Assembly (NCBI RefSeq): GCF_041583195.1
Contig: NZ_JBFHGL010000012.1
Span: forward strand, 34,811-98,810
Direction: 5' to 3'
Origin: Sulfurimonas sp.
GTDB lineage: Bacteria > Campylobacterota > Campylobacteria > Campylobacterales > Sulfurimonadaceae
DNA length: 64,000 bases
Made by a program: the position numbers and the translations under genes. This document shows, one piece after another, positions 45,159 to 54,534 of this stretch. Each line of letters begins with the position of its first letter. The stretch's first letter is position 1. Under the pieces are notes generated by a model. The model made no database searches and had not been told where the DNA came from. It was given only the letters and a program-made list of their open reading frames with translations.

Positions 45159-48100
45159 ATGACAGATACAAAACAATATATTTTAGAAACTATAAAAAAG
45201 CGGCCGCTTATAATTGACGGTGCTATGGGTACACAGCTTCAACAGCGCGAAGATAAGATTCCACAAGAAGCTTGGGAAGGCAATGAAGGTTGTAACGAAC
45301 TTTTAAACGTTACATGCCCTGAGGTTTTAAGTGAAATCTTTCATGCTTATTTAACAGCTGGAGCTGACTTAATAACGACAAACACATTCGGATCATTTGC
45401 ATGGGTTTTAGATGAGTACGGTATAGCTAATCGTGCTTATGAACTGACTCGTGCCGGAGCTGAACTTGTTAAAAAAGAATGTGAAAAGTTTAGTACGCCT
45501 GAGCATCCACGTTTTTGTTTAGGTTCTGTCGGACCTGGTACAAAACTACCCTCTTTTGGGCACATAACTTATGATGAGATGTATGAGGGTTATACTGTTT
45601 TTTGTGAAGCCTTAATAGACGGTGGAGTTGATATATTTTTACTTGAAACTTGCCAGGATCCGCTTCAGATAAAAGCAGCACTTCACGCATGTGAAGCTGC
45701 TAACACTAACAAAAACACTAACATTCCAATTATGGTAAGTACTACGATCGAGCTTAGCGGTACTATGCTTATCGGTACTGATGCACAAACAATAGCTACC
45801 ATATTAGAGCCTTTTAATATTTTAAGTCTTGGTTTTAACTGTGGTACAGGACCAGAACAGGTACTAAAGCATGTAAAAACTCTAAGTGAAGTGTGGCATA
45901 AACCTATAAGTGTTCATGCAAATGCAGGTCTTCCTCAAAACCGCGGCGGTTATACTTACTATCCAATGGGTCCAGATGAGTTTGCAGCAAACCAAGAGAA
46001 ATTTTTAGAATTTGACGGTGTAAGTTTTTTAGGTGGATGTTGCGGTACTACACCTCAACATATACGTGCTCTTGTTGATAGAGTATCAAATAAAACACCA
46101 AAAAAGCCAACTGGAAGTCATCCAACCTCTGTTGCTTCATTATTTCATTCAACTCCTCTTATGCAGGAACCTGCTCCACTTTTAATGGGTGAGAGAAGTA
46201 ATGCTACGGGTTCAAAAGCATTCCGCGAGCTTCTTTTAGCAGAGGACTACGAAGGTACGTTAAGTGTAGCACAACAACAAGTTCGTGCAGGTGCTCATGT
46301 AATAGATGTAAATGTCGGTTTTGCAGGGCGTGATGAGACTAAAGATATGACAGCTGTAATGGGTATGTATAACCAAAAGATTCAACTTCCTCTTATGCCT
46401 GACTCTACTCAGGTTAAAGGGCTTGAGACTGCACTTAAAAATATAGGCGGTAAGCCAATAATCAATTCAGTAAACCTTGAAGATGGTGAAGAGAAGTTTG
46501 ATGAAGTATGTCACTTAGCTAAAAAATTCGGAACAAGCCTTGTTTGTTTAACTATTGATGAAGTAGGTATGGCAAAATCAGTTGAACATAAACTTCAAGT
46601 AGCTGATCGAATAATTGATCTTGCAACTAATAGGCATGGACTTAAAAAAGAAGACCTAATATTTGACGTACTTACATTCACACTCGGAAGCGGTGATGAA
46701 GAGTATTTGGATGCTGGTATAAATACAATAGAAGCCATACGTCATCTAAGAGAAAAACATCCTGAAGTTGGAGCGGTACTTGGTCTATCAAATATCTCTT
46801 TCGGGCTTGATAAAGATGCGAGACCATATCTTAATTCAATGTTCTTACACCATTGTGTTGAAGCTGGACTTACAAGTGTTATTATAAACGTAAAACATAT
46901 AATACCTATAAACAAAATAAGCCAAGAGGATCAGGATGTTTGTAACAACCTGATCTTCAACAAAACAGACAATGCCCTATTTGAGTTTATAGAACACTTC
47001 TCTAAAAAAGAGGCAATAGATACAGATGCTCTAGATGAAGAGTATCTGGCTATGAGCGATGAAGAAAAAATTGCCAAACTTTTAATGGATGGTGATAAAG
47101 AGAGAATGATACCTCTTGTTGAAGAGGTTCGCCACTCTATAGCACCTGAGATAATCGTAAATGAGATCCTGATAGATGCTATGAAGGTTGTAGGTGAGCT
47201 TTTTGGAAACGGTGAGATGCAACTGCCTTTTGTACTTCAATCTGCCGAGACTATGAAAGCAACAGTTGACTATCTAAACCCGTATCTGCCAAAGGTTGAA
47301 AAAGAAGTTGATACTACACTAGCTCTTGGAACTGTTAAAGGTGATGTCCATGATGTTGGTAAAAACCTTGTAGATATCATCCTTACAAACAATGGTTTCA
47401 AAGTAAATAACTTAGGGATTAAAGTTGAACTTGAAGATTTTATTCAAGCTACAAAAGATGGGCATATTTCAGCATTTGGTATGAGCGGGCTTTTAGTAAA
47501 ATCAACTCAGGTTATGAAAGAAAATCTTGAAGCTCTAAAAGAACAGGGAATTGATATACCAATCCTTTTAGGTGGAGCTGCGCTAACAAGAAATTTTATA
47601 GATGAGTTTTGCCGCCCCTTTTATGATGGTCCGATCTTTTATTGTAAAGATGCGTTTGATGGTGTAACTGCAATGAGCCGTATAGAAGCAGGGAACTTTG
47701 ATACAAACTTGCATCCTGAAGTGGAAAAAGAGGATATTAAAGAGAAAAAAGAGGTTCTTATTCCGCCTTTTAGTGAACTTAAAATGCCAAGTCGCGATAT
47801 AAAAGTCCCTACACCTCCTTTTTGGGGCAGACGCGAGATCAAACTAAGTGAAGCTCAGCTTGAAATGGCATTTGAGTGGATCAACCATAAAATTCTTTTT
47901 AAATCACGCTGGGGCTATAGCTCTAAGGGGATGAGTAAAGAGGCATATGAAAAACAATTGGATGAAGTTGTATGGCCTGCATATGAAAAGCTAAAAAAAC
48001 AGTTTTTGGAAGAGAAACTGTTTGAACCGACTATTCTTTATGGTTACTGGCCTTGTAGAAGCGATGACAACACGCTTTTAATCTTTGATGAGAGCGAGGG

Positions 48101-48644
48101 TTATAATTCAGAAGCGGAAGTAAACAAAGAGCATCTTGAGCATGTAATGGGCAGGGCTATAAAAGAGTTTACTTTTCCAAGACAGAGAAAACAACCACAC
48201 CGCGCACTGAGTGACTTTTTCCACTCTGACAGACACGATGTTGTTGCTATGACTTGTGTAAGTGCAGGGGCAAAACTTAGCGAGATTGAAAAAGTGATTT
48301 ACGACGATGGTAAATATACTGAGTACTATCAGTTCCACGGTCTTGGAGTAGAACTTGCAGAAGCACTTGCAGAAATAGCACACAAACAGATCAGACTTGA
48401 CCTAGGAATCTCAGAAGGTGAGGGTCCGACTCTGGCAGACGTTCAGATGAACAAATATCAGGGAAGCCGTTACAGCTTTGGTTATGCAGCATGTCCGGAT
48501 CTGGAACTTAACCGTCCGCTGTTTGATCTGTTAAAACCAGAAGAGTTTGGAATTGAACTTAGCGAGACTTTCCAAATCCATCCTGAGCAGTCTACAAGTG
48601 CATTAGTTGTTTATCATCCTAATGCTACTTATTACAATGTATAG
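45159..48644 (+). CDS. metH: Cobalamin-dependent methionine synthase
   Basis: A 1,161-residue four-module enzyme. The homocysteine domain (1-310) has zinc cysteines in FNCGTG (about 226) and GGCCGTT (about 292). The methyltetrahydrofolate domain spans about 330-600 (MGERSNATGSKAF, MPDSTQ). The B12 domain (about 640-860) has the axial histidine in DVHDVGKN (about 730). The AdoMet reactivation domain (about 890-1160) has RYSFGYAACPD. It makes methionine from homocysteine and so commits the strain to needing cobalamin. The ribosome site is weak (AAAGA). It overlaps the convergent HAD gene by 20 bases. Confidence 0.98.
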   Translation: MTDTKQYILETIKKRPLIIDGAMGTQLQQREDKIPQEAWEGNEGCNELLNVTCPEVLSEIFHAYLTAGADLITTNTFGSFAWVLDEYGIANRAYELTRAGAELVKKECEKFSTPEHPRFCLGSVGPGTKLPSFGHITYDEMYEGYTVFCEALIDGGVDIFLLETCQDPLQIKAALHACEAANTNKNTNIPIMVSTTIELSGTMLIGTDAQTIATILEPFNILSLGFNCGTGPEQVLKHVKTLSEVWHKPISVHANAGLPQNRGGYTYYPMGPDEFAANQEKFLEFDGVSFLGGCCGTTPQHIRALVDRVSNKTPKKPTGSHPTSVASLFHSTPLMQEPAPLLMGERSNATGSKAFRELLLAEDYEGTLSVAQQQVRAGAHVIDVNVGFAGRDETKDMTAVMGMYNQKIQLPLMPDSTQVKGLETALKNIGGKPIINSVNLEDGEEKFDEVCHLAKKFGTSLVCLTIDEVGMAKSVEHKLQVADRIIDLATNRHGLKKEDLIFDVLTFTLGSGDEEYLDAGINTIEAIRHLREKHPEVGAVLGLSNISFGLDKDARPYLNSMFLHHCVEAGLTSVIINVKHIIPINKISQEDQDVCNNLIFNKTDNALFEFIEHFSKKEAIDTDALDEEYLAMSDEEKIAKLLMDGDKERMIPLVEEVRHSIAPEIIVNEILIDAMKVVGELFGNGEMQLPFVLQSAETMKATVDYLNPYLPKVEKEVDTTLALGTVKGDVHDVGKNLVDIILTNNGFKVNNLGIKVELEDFIQATKDGHISAFGMSGLLVKSTQVMKENLEALKEQGIDIPILLGGAALTRNFIDEFCRPFYDGPIFYCKDAFDGVTAMSRIEAGNFDTNLHPEVEKEDIKEKKEVLIPPFSELKMPSRDIKVPTPPFWGRREIKLSEAQLEMAFEWINHKILFKSRWGYSSKGMSKEAYEKQLDEVVWPAYEKLKKQFLEEKLFEPTILYGYWPCRSDDNTLLIFDESEGYNSEAEVNKEHLEHVMGRAIKEFTFPRQRKQPHRALSDFFHSDRHDVVAMTCVSAGAKLSEIEKVIYDDGKYTEYYQFHGLGVELAEALAEIAHKQIRLDLGISEGEGPTLADVQMNKYQGSRYSFGYAACPDLELNRPLFDLLKPEEFGIELSETFQIHPEQSTSALVVYHPNATYYNV

Positions 48645-49278
48645 AGTCTAAAAGTTCAGGAAGTTCTGAAATCTTTTTTACTCTATGGGTAGCATCTGAA
48701 AAGTCGTGTGTTTTAGTAAACTCATTATGAACTATTACACACTCTATCCCTGCATTAACAGCTGAACTTAGTCCACGTTTTGAGTCTTCTATTATGATGC
48801 ATTCATCCTTAATTGCCCTAAAAATCTCCATCCCTTTTAAATATGGATCAGGATGTGGTTTAGAGTTTGGATAATCTTCAACACATAAAACAAACTCCAT
48901 AAAATCAACTATACCACGATCAGCATGGGCAAGCTCAAAATCTACACGTCTTGAAGTGGTCACTATACCCATCTTGTAGTTTTTACTTAAACTCTTCAGT
49001 GTTTCTATCACACCTTCAATTGCTATCTCTTTTGTTTTGATATACTCTTGATAGTACTCGTCCCTTTTCTCTCTAGCAATTATGATCTCATCTTCACTAA
49101 TACCTATCTCTTCAGCAATAACCCAAGCCCTTTGCCCCTTTGCCATAATATCCATGTAACGATCAAAGGTAAGTTCTAGGTTAAAGAACTCTTTTAGCGC
49201 ACGTTTACTTGCCTCAAAGTACCACATCTCAGTTTCTATTAAAACACCGTCATTATCAAATAAGATATATTTTTTCAT
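48625..49278 (-). CDS. HAD-superfamily phosphatase (beta-phosphoglucomutase/Gph-like)
   Basis: A 217-residue HAD hydrolase. Motif I is FDNDGVLIETE with both aspartates, motif II is VTTSRR, motif III lysine is in NSKPHPDPYL, and motif IV is IIEDSKRGLSSAVNAG. The helical cap between motifs I and II (about 15-85) places it in subfamily I with phosphoglycolate phosphatase and beta-phosphoglucomutase; the substrate is unknown. Its 3' end runs 20 bases into the end of metH on the opposite strand. It follows yjbQ with a 1-base gap. Confidence 0.88.
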   Translation of the reverse strand: MKKYILFDNDGVLIETEMWYFEASKRALKEFFNLELTFDRYMDIMAKGQRAWVIAEEIGISEDEIIIAREKRDEYYQEYIKTKEIAIEGVIETLKSLSKNYKMGIVTTSRRVDFELAHADRGIVDFMEFVLCVEDYPNSKPHPDPYLKGMEIFRAIKDECIIIEDSKRGLSSAVNAGIECVIVHNEFTKTHDFSDATHRVKKISELPELLDSIHCNK

Positions 49279-49279
49279 T

Positions 49280-49696
49280 CTAGTACTGCATAGTCAAAAC
49301 TATAGTTCGACTCCCTCCATTATCCCTATGCTCGCCTAAGTAGATTCCCTGCCATGTCCCCAGATTCATCTCACCGTTTGTTATAGGTATGGTTAAAGAG
49401 TTTCCGAGAATTGAGCTTTTTATATGAGCAGGCATATCATCTTCACCTTCATAAGTATGCATATAATACGGTTTTTCATCAATCATATCAGTAAAATACT
49501 CTTCCATATCGTCTCTAACTGTGGGATCTGCATTTTCATTTATTGTTAGTGAAGCGGAAGTGTGTTTTAAAAAAATATTTAAAATACCTTTTGTAATGTC
49601 CGGAAAAGAAAGTAATGCATCTTCTATCTCTCTAGTTATAAGATGAAAACCTCTTGCTCGTGGTAAAATTTTAATCGTTTTTTGAAATATAGCCAT
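49280..49696 (-). CDS. yjbQ: YjbQ/UPF0047 family protein
   Basis: A 138-residue protein with the family signature: KHTSASLTINENADPTV, DDMPAHIKSSILG and NLGTWQGIYLGEHRDNGGSR. YjbQ proteins form trimers and have weak thiamine phosphate synthase activity in some organisms; the main role is unsettled. It lies between yifB and the HAD gene on the minus strand with short gaps, suggesting an operon. Confidence 0.92.
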   Translation of the reverse strand: MAIFQKTIKILPRARGFHLITREIEDALLSFPDITKGILNIFLKHTSASLTINENADPTVRDDMEEYFTDMIDEKPYYMHTYEGEDDMPAHIKSSILGNSLTIPITNGEMNLGTWQGIYLGEHRDNGGSRTIVLTMQY

Positions 49697-49709
49697 ATAA
49701 AATTATACT

Positions 49710-51215
49710 CTATCTTCTTCTATAACTCAAAGCCTCCAAAATATGACTTTTGTTTATAGTTTCGCATCCATCTATATCAGCTATTGTACGGGCAACTTTT
49801 TGTACCTTTTTAATACTTCTAAAACTAAGTGTAAATTTATTAACTGCTATATCTAATGTGGTTTTAGCATCTGAATCTAGTACACAGTATTTATCTATCT
49901 CTTTATCACTAAGTTTAGCAGTAAAATCTTTTTGTCCCCGCTTCTTTATTATATGATGCACATCAATCACTTTTTGGTGCATCTGACGTGAACTTATACT
50001 AGGCTGATCATTTGAACCGACCTTAGACATTACTACATTCAGATCAATCCTATCCAAAAATGGGTCAGAGAGTTTATTTTTATATCTTTGAACCTCAAGC
50101 TCATTACATCTGCACTCCTTAGATTCATCAAGCAGATTTCCACATGGACAAGGATTCATCGCTCCTACAAACAAAAAATCAGCCGGATATACTACTTTTG
50201 AATTAACGCGAGATATTTTTATCTTTTTATCCTGCATAGGTTCACGTAATGCTTCTAAAATACTTTTTGAAAAATGTGGTAGTTCATCAAAAAAAAGTAT
50301 CCCATTATTTGCTAATCCGACTTCACCAATTTTTGCCTTATAACTTCCACCACCAAAGATCGATGCACTGGTAGAAGTATGATGAGGCGAGCAAAAATTT
50401 CTTAAAGGCTTAAAACTTGGGCTTTTATCATCTAAAGTTTCTAATTTCGCTATATCTAATATTTCATTTTTATTTAGAGGAGGCAATATATATCTTAATC
50501 TCTGAGCTATCATACTTTTACCGCTACCCGGACTTCCTTCCAATAATATATTATGCATACCACAAGCTGAGATTAAAGCTGCACGTTTTGCTATTTCTTG
50601 ACCCTTAACATCTAAGAAGTCTTCATCGTACTTGTTATATACATAGTATTTTTCATCTAATGTATAAGAAGGATACTCAAAGTCAGTCTGATTCATTTGT
50701 TGACTCTCTATATTTTCGGCTTTCAACATATCCATAGCCTCTTGCAAAGTTTTTACGCCATAAAACTCAATATTTGGAATTTTTGATAGTTTTTCAAGAG
50801 ATTCATACGGTACTATAGCTCTTTTTAATACACCTTGGTTTGCTAATGAAAGAAGTAATGGATAGATATAACTGTTTTCCCTTACATCTCCGTTTAAACC
50901 AAGTTCACCAAATACAAACCATTCAGAAAAATCTTTATCTTCTGTATTTAAAATTATCATAAGGGCGATACTCAAATCAAAATGTGAACCGTCCTTTTTC
51001 AGATCTGACGGTACTAAAGAGAGTGTAATACGCTTAGGTGGAAATTTAAATTCATTACTCAGCAGTGCAGACTTTACTCTCTCCTTGCTCTCATTTATAC
51101 TTGAAGATGCCATTCCTACTATAGAAAATGAGGGCAGACCTTTTGTCAGAGTCGATTCAACCTGTACCACTTTTGCGTCTAAACCTTCATATGTTGCACA
51201 AAATATTGTTTTCAT
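49710..51215 (-). CDS. comM: YifB/ComM family Mg-chelatase-like AAA+ ATPase
   Basis: A 501-residue protein with the N-terminal ChlI-type domain (VESTLTKGLPSFSIVGMA), Walker A LEGSPGSGKSMIAQRL, Walker B GILFFDELPHF, NPCPCGN with a following CRC (possible zinc site), and a C-terminal helical domain ending in SYRRR. ComM is a hexameric branch-migration helicase that extends strand exchange in natural transformation. In H. pylori the homologue also lies next to def-clpP-tig; here two extra genes intervene. Its own function in this strain is inferred. Confidence 0.92.
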   Translation of the reverse strand: MKTIFCATYEGLDAKVVQVESTLTKGLPSFSIVGMASSSINESKERVKSALLSNEFKFPPKRITLSLVPSDLKKDGSHFDLSIALMIILNTEDKDFSEWFVFGELGLNGDVRENSYIYPLLLSLANQGVLKRAIVPYESLEKLSKIPNIEFYGVKTLQEAMDMLKAENIESQQMNQTDFEYPSYTLDEKYYVYNKYDEDFLDVKGQEIAKRAALISACGMHNILLEGSPGSGKSMIAQRLRYILPPLNKNEILDIAKLETLDDKSPSFKPLRNFCSPHHTSTSASIFGGGSYKAKIGEVGLANNGILFFDELPHFSKSILEALREPMQDKKIKISRVNSKVVYPADFLFVGAMNPCPCGNLLDESKECRCNELEVQRYKNKLSDPFLDRIDLNVVMSKVGSNDQPSISSRQMHQKVIDVHHIIKKRGQKDFTAKLSDKEIDKYCVLDSDAKTTLDIAVNKFTLSFRSIKKVQKVARTIADIDGCETINKSHILEALSYRRR

Positions 51216-51329
51216 CTATCACCCTTTTATTAATTTCTCATATCATAATAGTAAAAAAAATCAATATCCTTAAAAAATATGACAATTTGTTATATTTTAA
51301 TCCATATTGTATTTTTTATATGAAATGAC

Positions 51330-51335
51330 TATAAT
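51330..51335 (+). promoter_or_regulatory. Probable -10 box for the cysteine-rich lipoprotein
   Basis: TATAAT lies 25 bases before the ATG at 51360, and AAGGAG follows at 51350-51355 with a 4-base spacing to the start codon. Confidence 0.5.
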
Positions 51336-51359
51336 ACATATCCAAATAAAAGGAGCTAT

Positions 51360-51551
51360 ATGAAATCTATAGTATATGTTATTTCAGTATTAATGATGAT
51401 ATTATCTTTTAGCGGATGTAATCAGCCTGCACCAGCTGGCGGTGGTGTGTGTGAAAATCCTAAATGTAAATGTCCAAAACCATGCCAATGCGGGAGTGCT
51501 TGCAGATGCGGAATAAATGGTAATTCAAATAATATGAGTGAGAATAAATAA
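51360..51551 (+). CDS. Small cysteine-rich, metallothionein-like lipoprotein
   Basis: The precursor has 63 residues. A type II signal peptide ends in the lipobox FSGC (Cys20). The mature part has seven further cysteines within 20 residues: C31, C36, C38, C42, C44, C48 and C50, as CENPKCKCPKP then CQCGSACRCG. CxC and CxxxC spacing with Lys/Pro/Gly between is metallothionein-like. The likely role is binding of Cu, Zn or Cd at the cell envelope, but no homologue is recognised and this is inference. Good promoter and AAGGAG signals indicate that it is expressed. It is followed by a 2OG-Fe(II) oxygenase gene. Confidence 0.8.
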   Translation: MKSIVYVISVLMMILSFSGCNQPAPAGGGVCENPKCKCPKPCQCGSACRCGINGNSNNMSENK

Positions 51552-51616
51552 TATTAGATATTGATTTATTTTAAAAAAATCAGTATTATTTCCAACTTTA
51601 TATATTGGAACTAATA

Positions 51617-52339
51617 TTGATTCAAATCAGTGAAAAAATACTTCTTGATGAGTATATATATAACCTTGATATACAAACAAACTATCTTCCAAGTCCTTAC
51701 AAAGAAACACCATATCTTATAATTAAGAATTTTTTAGAGCCGCATGAACTATCTCTTTTTGTAAAAGAGGTAAACGAAGATGAAGATGCCGAGCAAGCCA
51801 AAGTAAAAAGTGAAGTCATACACGGTGTTGTTGAACCAAAAGTTATTAAAAAATACAGAGATACAAATATCTATTCATTAGACACTCATCTAAATGAACT
51901 ATATCAATCTAAGTTTCTAAAACATCAAAAAATTATTGAAGAGTATTTTCATATAGCTTTAACTACATCTACAGATGTTCAAGCTCTTGAATATATAAAA
52001 GATGGATTTTATATACAACATGCAGATGATTCAAATGCATTGATAGATAAAGATGGAAATATTGTTGGATATACGACCGTAGCACCTGAACGAAAGCTTA
52101 CAACTGTTTTATTTGCTACATCGTATAAAGAAGATGCAAATGATAGATTTAACTTTAGCGGTGGAGAATTAGTATTTAATTTTTTAAGAAATTTAGATGG
52201 TAGTGAAGTAATTTTAAAACCTGAAGCCGGTGATATGGTAGTTTTTCCAAGTAATCCGTATTTTTCACATGAAGTAAAAAAAGTTAAAAGCGGGTATAGA
52301 TTAACACTTGTTCAATGGCATAATGCCATATTAAACTAG
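51617..52339 (+). CDS. 2-oxoglutarate/Fe(II)-dependent oxygenase (prolyl 4-hydroxylase-like)
   Basis: About 240 residues. The double-stranded beta-helix iron site is visible as HxD in YIQHADDSN, a distal His in PSNPYFSHEV and the 2-oxoglutarate Arg in GYRLTLVQW. An SGGELVFNF strand precedes them, as in prolyl 4-hydroxylase-type enzymes. There is no signal peptide, so it is cytoplasmic. The start is uncertain: no ATG is suitable. TTG at 51617 has GGA about 7 bases upstream, and TTG at 51605 is an alternative. The substrate is unknown. It converges on def. Confidence 0.8.
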   Translation: MIQISEKILLDEYIYNLDIQTNYLPSPYKETPYLIIKNFLEPHELSLFVKEVNEDEDAEQAKVKSEVIHGVVEPKVIKKYRDTNIYSLDTHLNELYQSKFLKHQKIIEEYFHIALTTSTDVQALEYIKDGFYIQHADDSNALIDKDGNIVGYTTVAPERKLTTVLFATSYKEDANDRFNFSGGELVFNFLRNLDGSEVILKPEAGDMVVFPSNPYFSHEVKKVKSGYRLTLVQWHNAILN

Positions 52340-52341
52340 AG

Positions 52342-52863
52342 TTATTTGTTTTTTTGCTCTTTTTGATATTTTTTATATTCTTTTTCAAACTTCTTTCTAC
52401 GTGAATATGAAAGCTTATCTATAAAAAGTATACCTTCAAGGTGATCCATCTCATGTTGGATAGCTATACTTAAAAGACCGTTTGCTTCTAGAGTTTTAGT
52501 GTTGCCGTCTCTATCTTGGTAATTAACTTTTACCTCTTCAAACCTTTCTATATCCTCATAGAAAGTAGGTACACTTAAACATCCCTCTTGATAAGTAGTA
52601 GTCCCTTTTTTTCCAACTATAACAGGGTTTACCATCTCAATAAGGTTATCATCATTTTGCATATCTTCCTCATCAGGAATATTAATGATCAATACTCTTT
52701 TAGGATGTGCAACTTGAATAGCAGCCAAACCAATGCCGTTTGTCTGCATCATGAAAGGGTACATTGCATCTAAAAGTTCATGAAGTTCACTATCGAATTT
52801 TTCAACTTCCAAAGATTTTTGACGTAATCTTTTATCTGGATATGTAACTATCTTTAATTTCAT
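52342..52863 (-). CDS. def: Peptide deformylase
   Basis: A 173-residue metalloenzyme that removes formyl from nascent peptides. All three motifs are present: GIGLAAIQV (44-51), EGCLSVP with metal ligand C95, and QHEMDHLEG with H137, E138 and H141. A lysine-rich tail (KKFEKEYKKYQKEQKNK) extends beyond the core. It belongs to the tig-clpP-def run, although a GGDEF gene is inserted before it here. Confidence 0.97.
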   Translation of the reverse strand: MKLKIVTYPDKRLRQKSLEVEKFDSELHELLDAMYPFMMQTNGIGLAAIQVAHPKRVLIINIPDEEDMQNDDNLIEMVNPVIVGKKGTTTYQEGCLSVPTFYEDIERFEEVKVNYQDRDGNTKTLEANGLLSIAIQHEMDHLEGILFIDKLSYSRRKKFEKEYKKYQKEQKNK

Positions 52864-52871
52864 AAAAATCT

Positions 52872-53933
52872 CTACGATTTATTCTTTAACGATACTGCAA
52901 AATCTGTATCTTTGTCCGCGTAAGCTTTCTCTATACCGTCCATTGTAGCGACAATAGTCTCTTCAACAGAATATGATGGATTAATATCTGTAATACCAAT
53001 AGCAATTTTAAGCTGTATTTCACGATCACCTAAGAAGAAGTTAGAGTTTGAAACTAATTCAACTAAACGCTCACTTGCTTTTTTAGCACTTTCAATATCA
53101 GTGTGTTTTAGCAGCATTGAGAACTGACCGTTTCCATAGTATGCTACGGTATCACTTCTTCTAGAAGTTTTCAGTAAAAGTCTTGCAATAGTTCTAGTCA
53201 TTAATACTATCGCTTTTTCATTATTAACACTCTCAGTAAGCTCTTTGCTTAATTCAACCATGATCATAGATGAACTGTGTTTGAACTCACGAACAAGTTC
53301 TATTTCTTGTTCAAGTTTTGTCATAAGATAGCGTTTATTATAAACACCGTATTTATTATCGAAGATAGTTTCATTCTCAACATTTTTAACAACTTTTGCT
53401 GTTTCGTCATATTGAGTTTTTAAAGAAGTAGATTGTTTTTTAAGTATAGCATTCAACTTAGCTACATCACCTTCTAAAGCTGCAATAACACTACTAGATG
53501 CAGAAGCATCATCTCTACTGCTATCTAATTCATCACGACGTTTTTTAAGTATTTTTGTCATTAAAGATATATTTTTATATAGTGAAGCTGAAACATTTAG
53601 AACGCCCTTGACAGATGTAAAACCTTGTTTTAAACTCTGTTCAAGCATAATAGTATTTTCAGCATCATTGCTCTCTTCAAGTTCAAGCATAGACATAATT
53701 TGCTTGCGGAAGTTTTCGCTTTTATCTTCTAAAAGTCTATCGAAGTACAAAGAATAGTTATTTGGTGTGGGTGGCAGGTTATCATTAATAAGAGCGGAAA
53801 GAACCTCTTTTGCATACAATTCCAAATCACTAGTAGCTTCACTTGATATTCCGCTATCTCTTAAAGATTCAGCATTAACAGAAGTTTCTCTTTTTGTTTC
53901 TCTGCGTCCTCTCTCTCTTATTTTAGCTGCCAT
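52872..53933 (-). CDS. Degenerate GGDEF-domain protein
   Basis: About 353 residues: a helical N-terminal region (about 40-180, including SALINDNLPPTPNNYSLYFDRLL, a segment seen in some Campylobacterota GGDEF proteins), a coiled coil, and a C-terminal GGDEF fold (about 195-350) in which the active motif reads GNGQF. The metal/substrate residues are lost, so diguanylate cyclase activity is unlikely; it may bind c-di-GMP or GTP or be a scaffold. I chose ATG at 53933 with GGGG 7 bases upstream, rather than TTG at 53939. It sits between clpP and def. Confidence 0.85.
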   Translation of the reverse strand: MAAKIRERGRRETKRETSVNAESLRDSGISSEATSDLELYAKEVLSALINDNLPPTPNNYSLYFDRLLEDKSENFRKQIMSMLELEESNDAENTIMLEQSLKQGFTSVKGVLNVSASLYKNISLMTKILKKRRDELDSSRDDASASSSVIAALEGDVAKLNAILKKQSTSLKTQYDETAKVVKNVENETIFDNKYGVYNKRYLMTKLEQEIELVREFKHSSSMIMVELSKELTESVNNEKAIVLMTRTIARLLLKTSRRSDTVAYYGNGQFSMLLKHTDIESAKKASERLVELVSNSNFFLGDREIQLKIAIGITDINPSYSVEETIVATMDGIEKAYADKDTDFAVSLKNKS

Positions 53934-53942
53934 TGTCAACCC

Positions 53943-54533
53943 CTACTCTTTCTCGTTTTTAGTTAATACTTTATCAATCATTCCGTATTCTACACACTGC
54001 TCAGCACTCATAAAATTATCACGGTCAGTATCTTTTTCAACTTTTTTTATACTTTGACCTGTATTTTTAGCCAAAATAGAGTTTAACTCTTTTTTCATAC
54101 GTAAAATTTCATTAGCTTGAATCTCAATATCTGTAGCTTGACCTTGAGCACCACCAAGTGGTTGGTGAATCATCACTCTTGCATGTGGAAGAGCATAACG
54201 TTTGCCCTTTTCCCCACTTGAAAGTAAAAAAGCACCCATAGATGCTGCTTGACCTATACATATAGTTGATACATCAGGACGGATGTAGTTCATCGTATCA
54301 AATATAGCCATACCTGCTGTAACAACACCACCTGGTGAATTTATGTAAAAATATATATCTTTTTCGGGATCTTCTGCTTCTAAAAACAATAGCTGCGCTA
54401 CAATTGATGAAGCAACTGCATCGTTAACCTCACCACTTAACATAACAATTCTATCTTTTAAAAGACGAGAATATATATCGTATGAACGCTCACCACGCCC
54501 AGTTTGTTCAACAACGTATGGTACATAGCTCAT
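53943..54533 (-). CDS. clpP: ATP-dependent Clp protease proteolytic subunit
   Basis: A 196-residue serine protease. The catalytic triad is S98 ([14 protein letters not shown]), H123 ([13 protein letters not shown]) and D172 ([10 protein letters not shown]). The oxyanion segment [10 protein letters not shown] and the N-terminal [20 protein letters not shown] region are standard. It forms the chamber of ClpXP/ClpAP. It starts one base after the trigger factor stop, so the two are probably co-translated. Confidence 0.98.
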   Translation of the reverse strand: MSYVPYVVEQTGRGERSYDIYSRLLKDRIVMLSGEVNDAVASSIVAQLLFLEAEDPEKDIYFYINSPGGVVTAGMAIFDTMNYIRPDVSTICIGQAASMGAFLLSSGEKGKRYALPHARVMIHQPLGGAQGQATDIEIQANEILRMKKELNSILAKNTGQSIKKVEKDTDRDNFMSAEQCVEYGMIDKVLTKNEKE

Positions 54534-54534
54534 A

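Noticed and set aside
48625..48644. Frameshift or misassembly where metH and the HAD gene overlap
   Set aside because: Both proteins end at normal lengths for their families; a 20-base convergent overlap is common in compact genomes.
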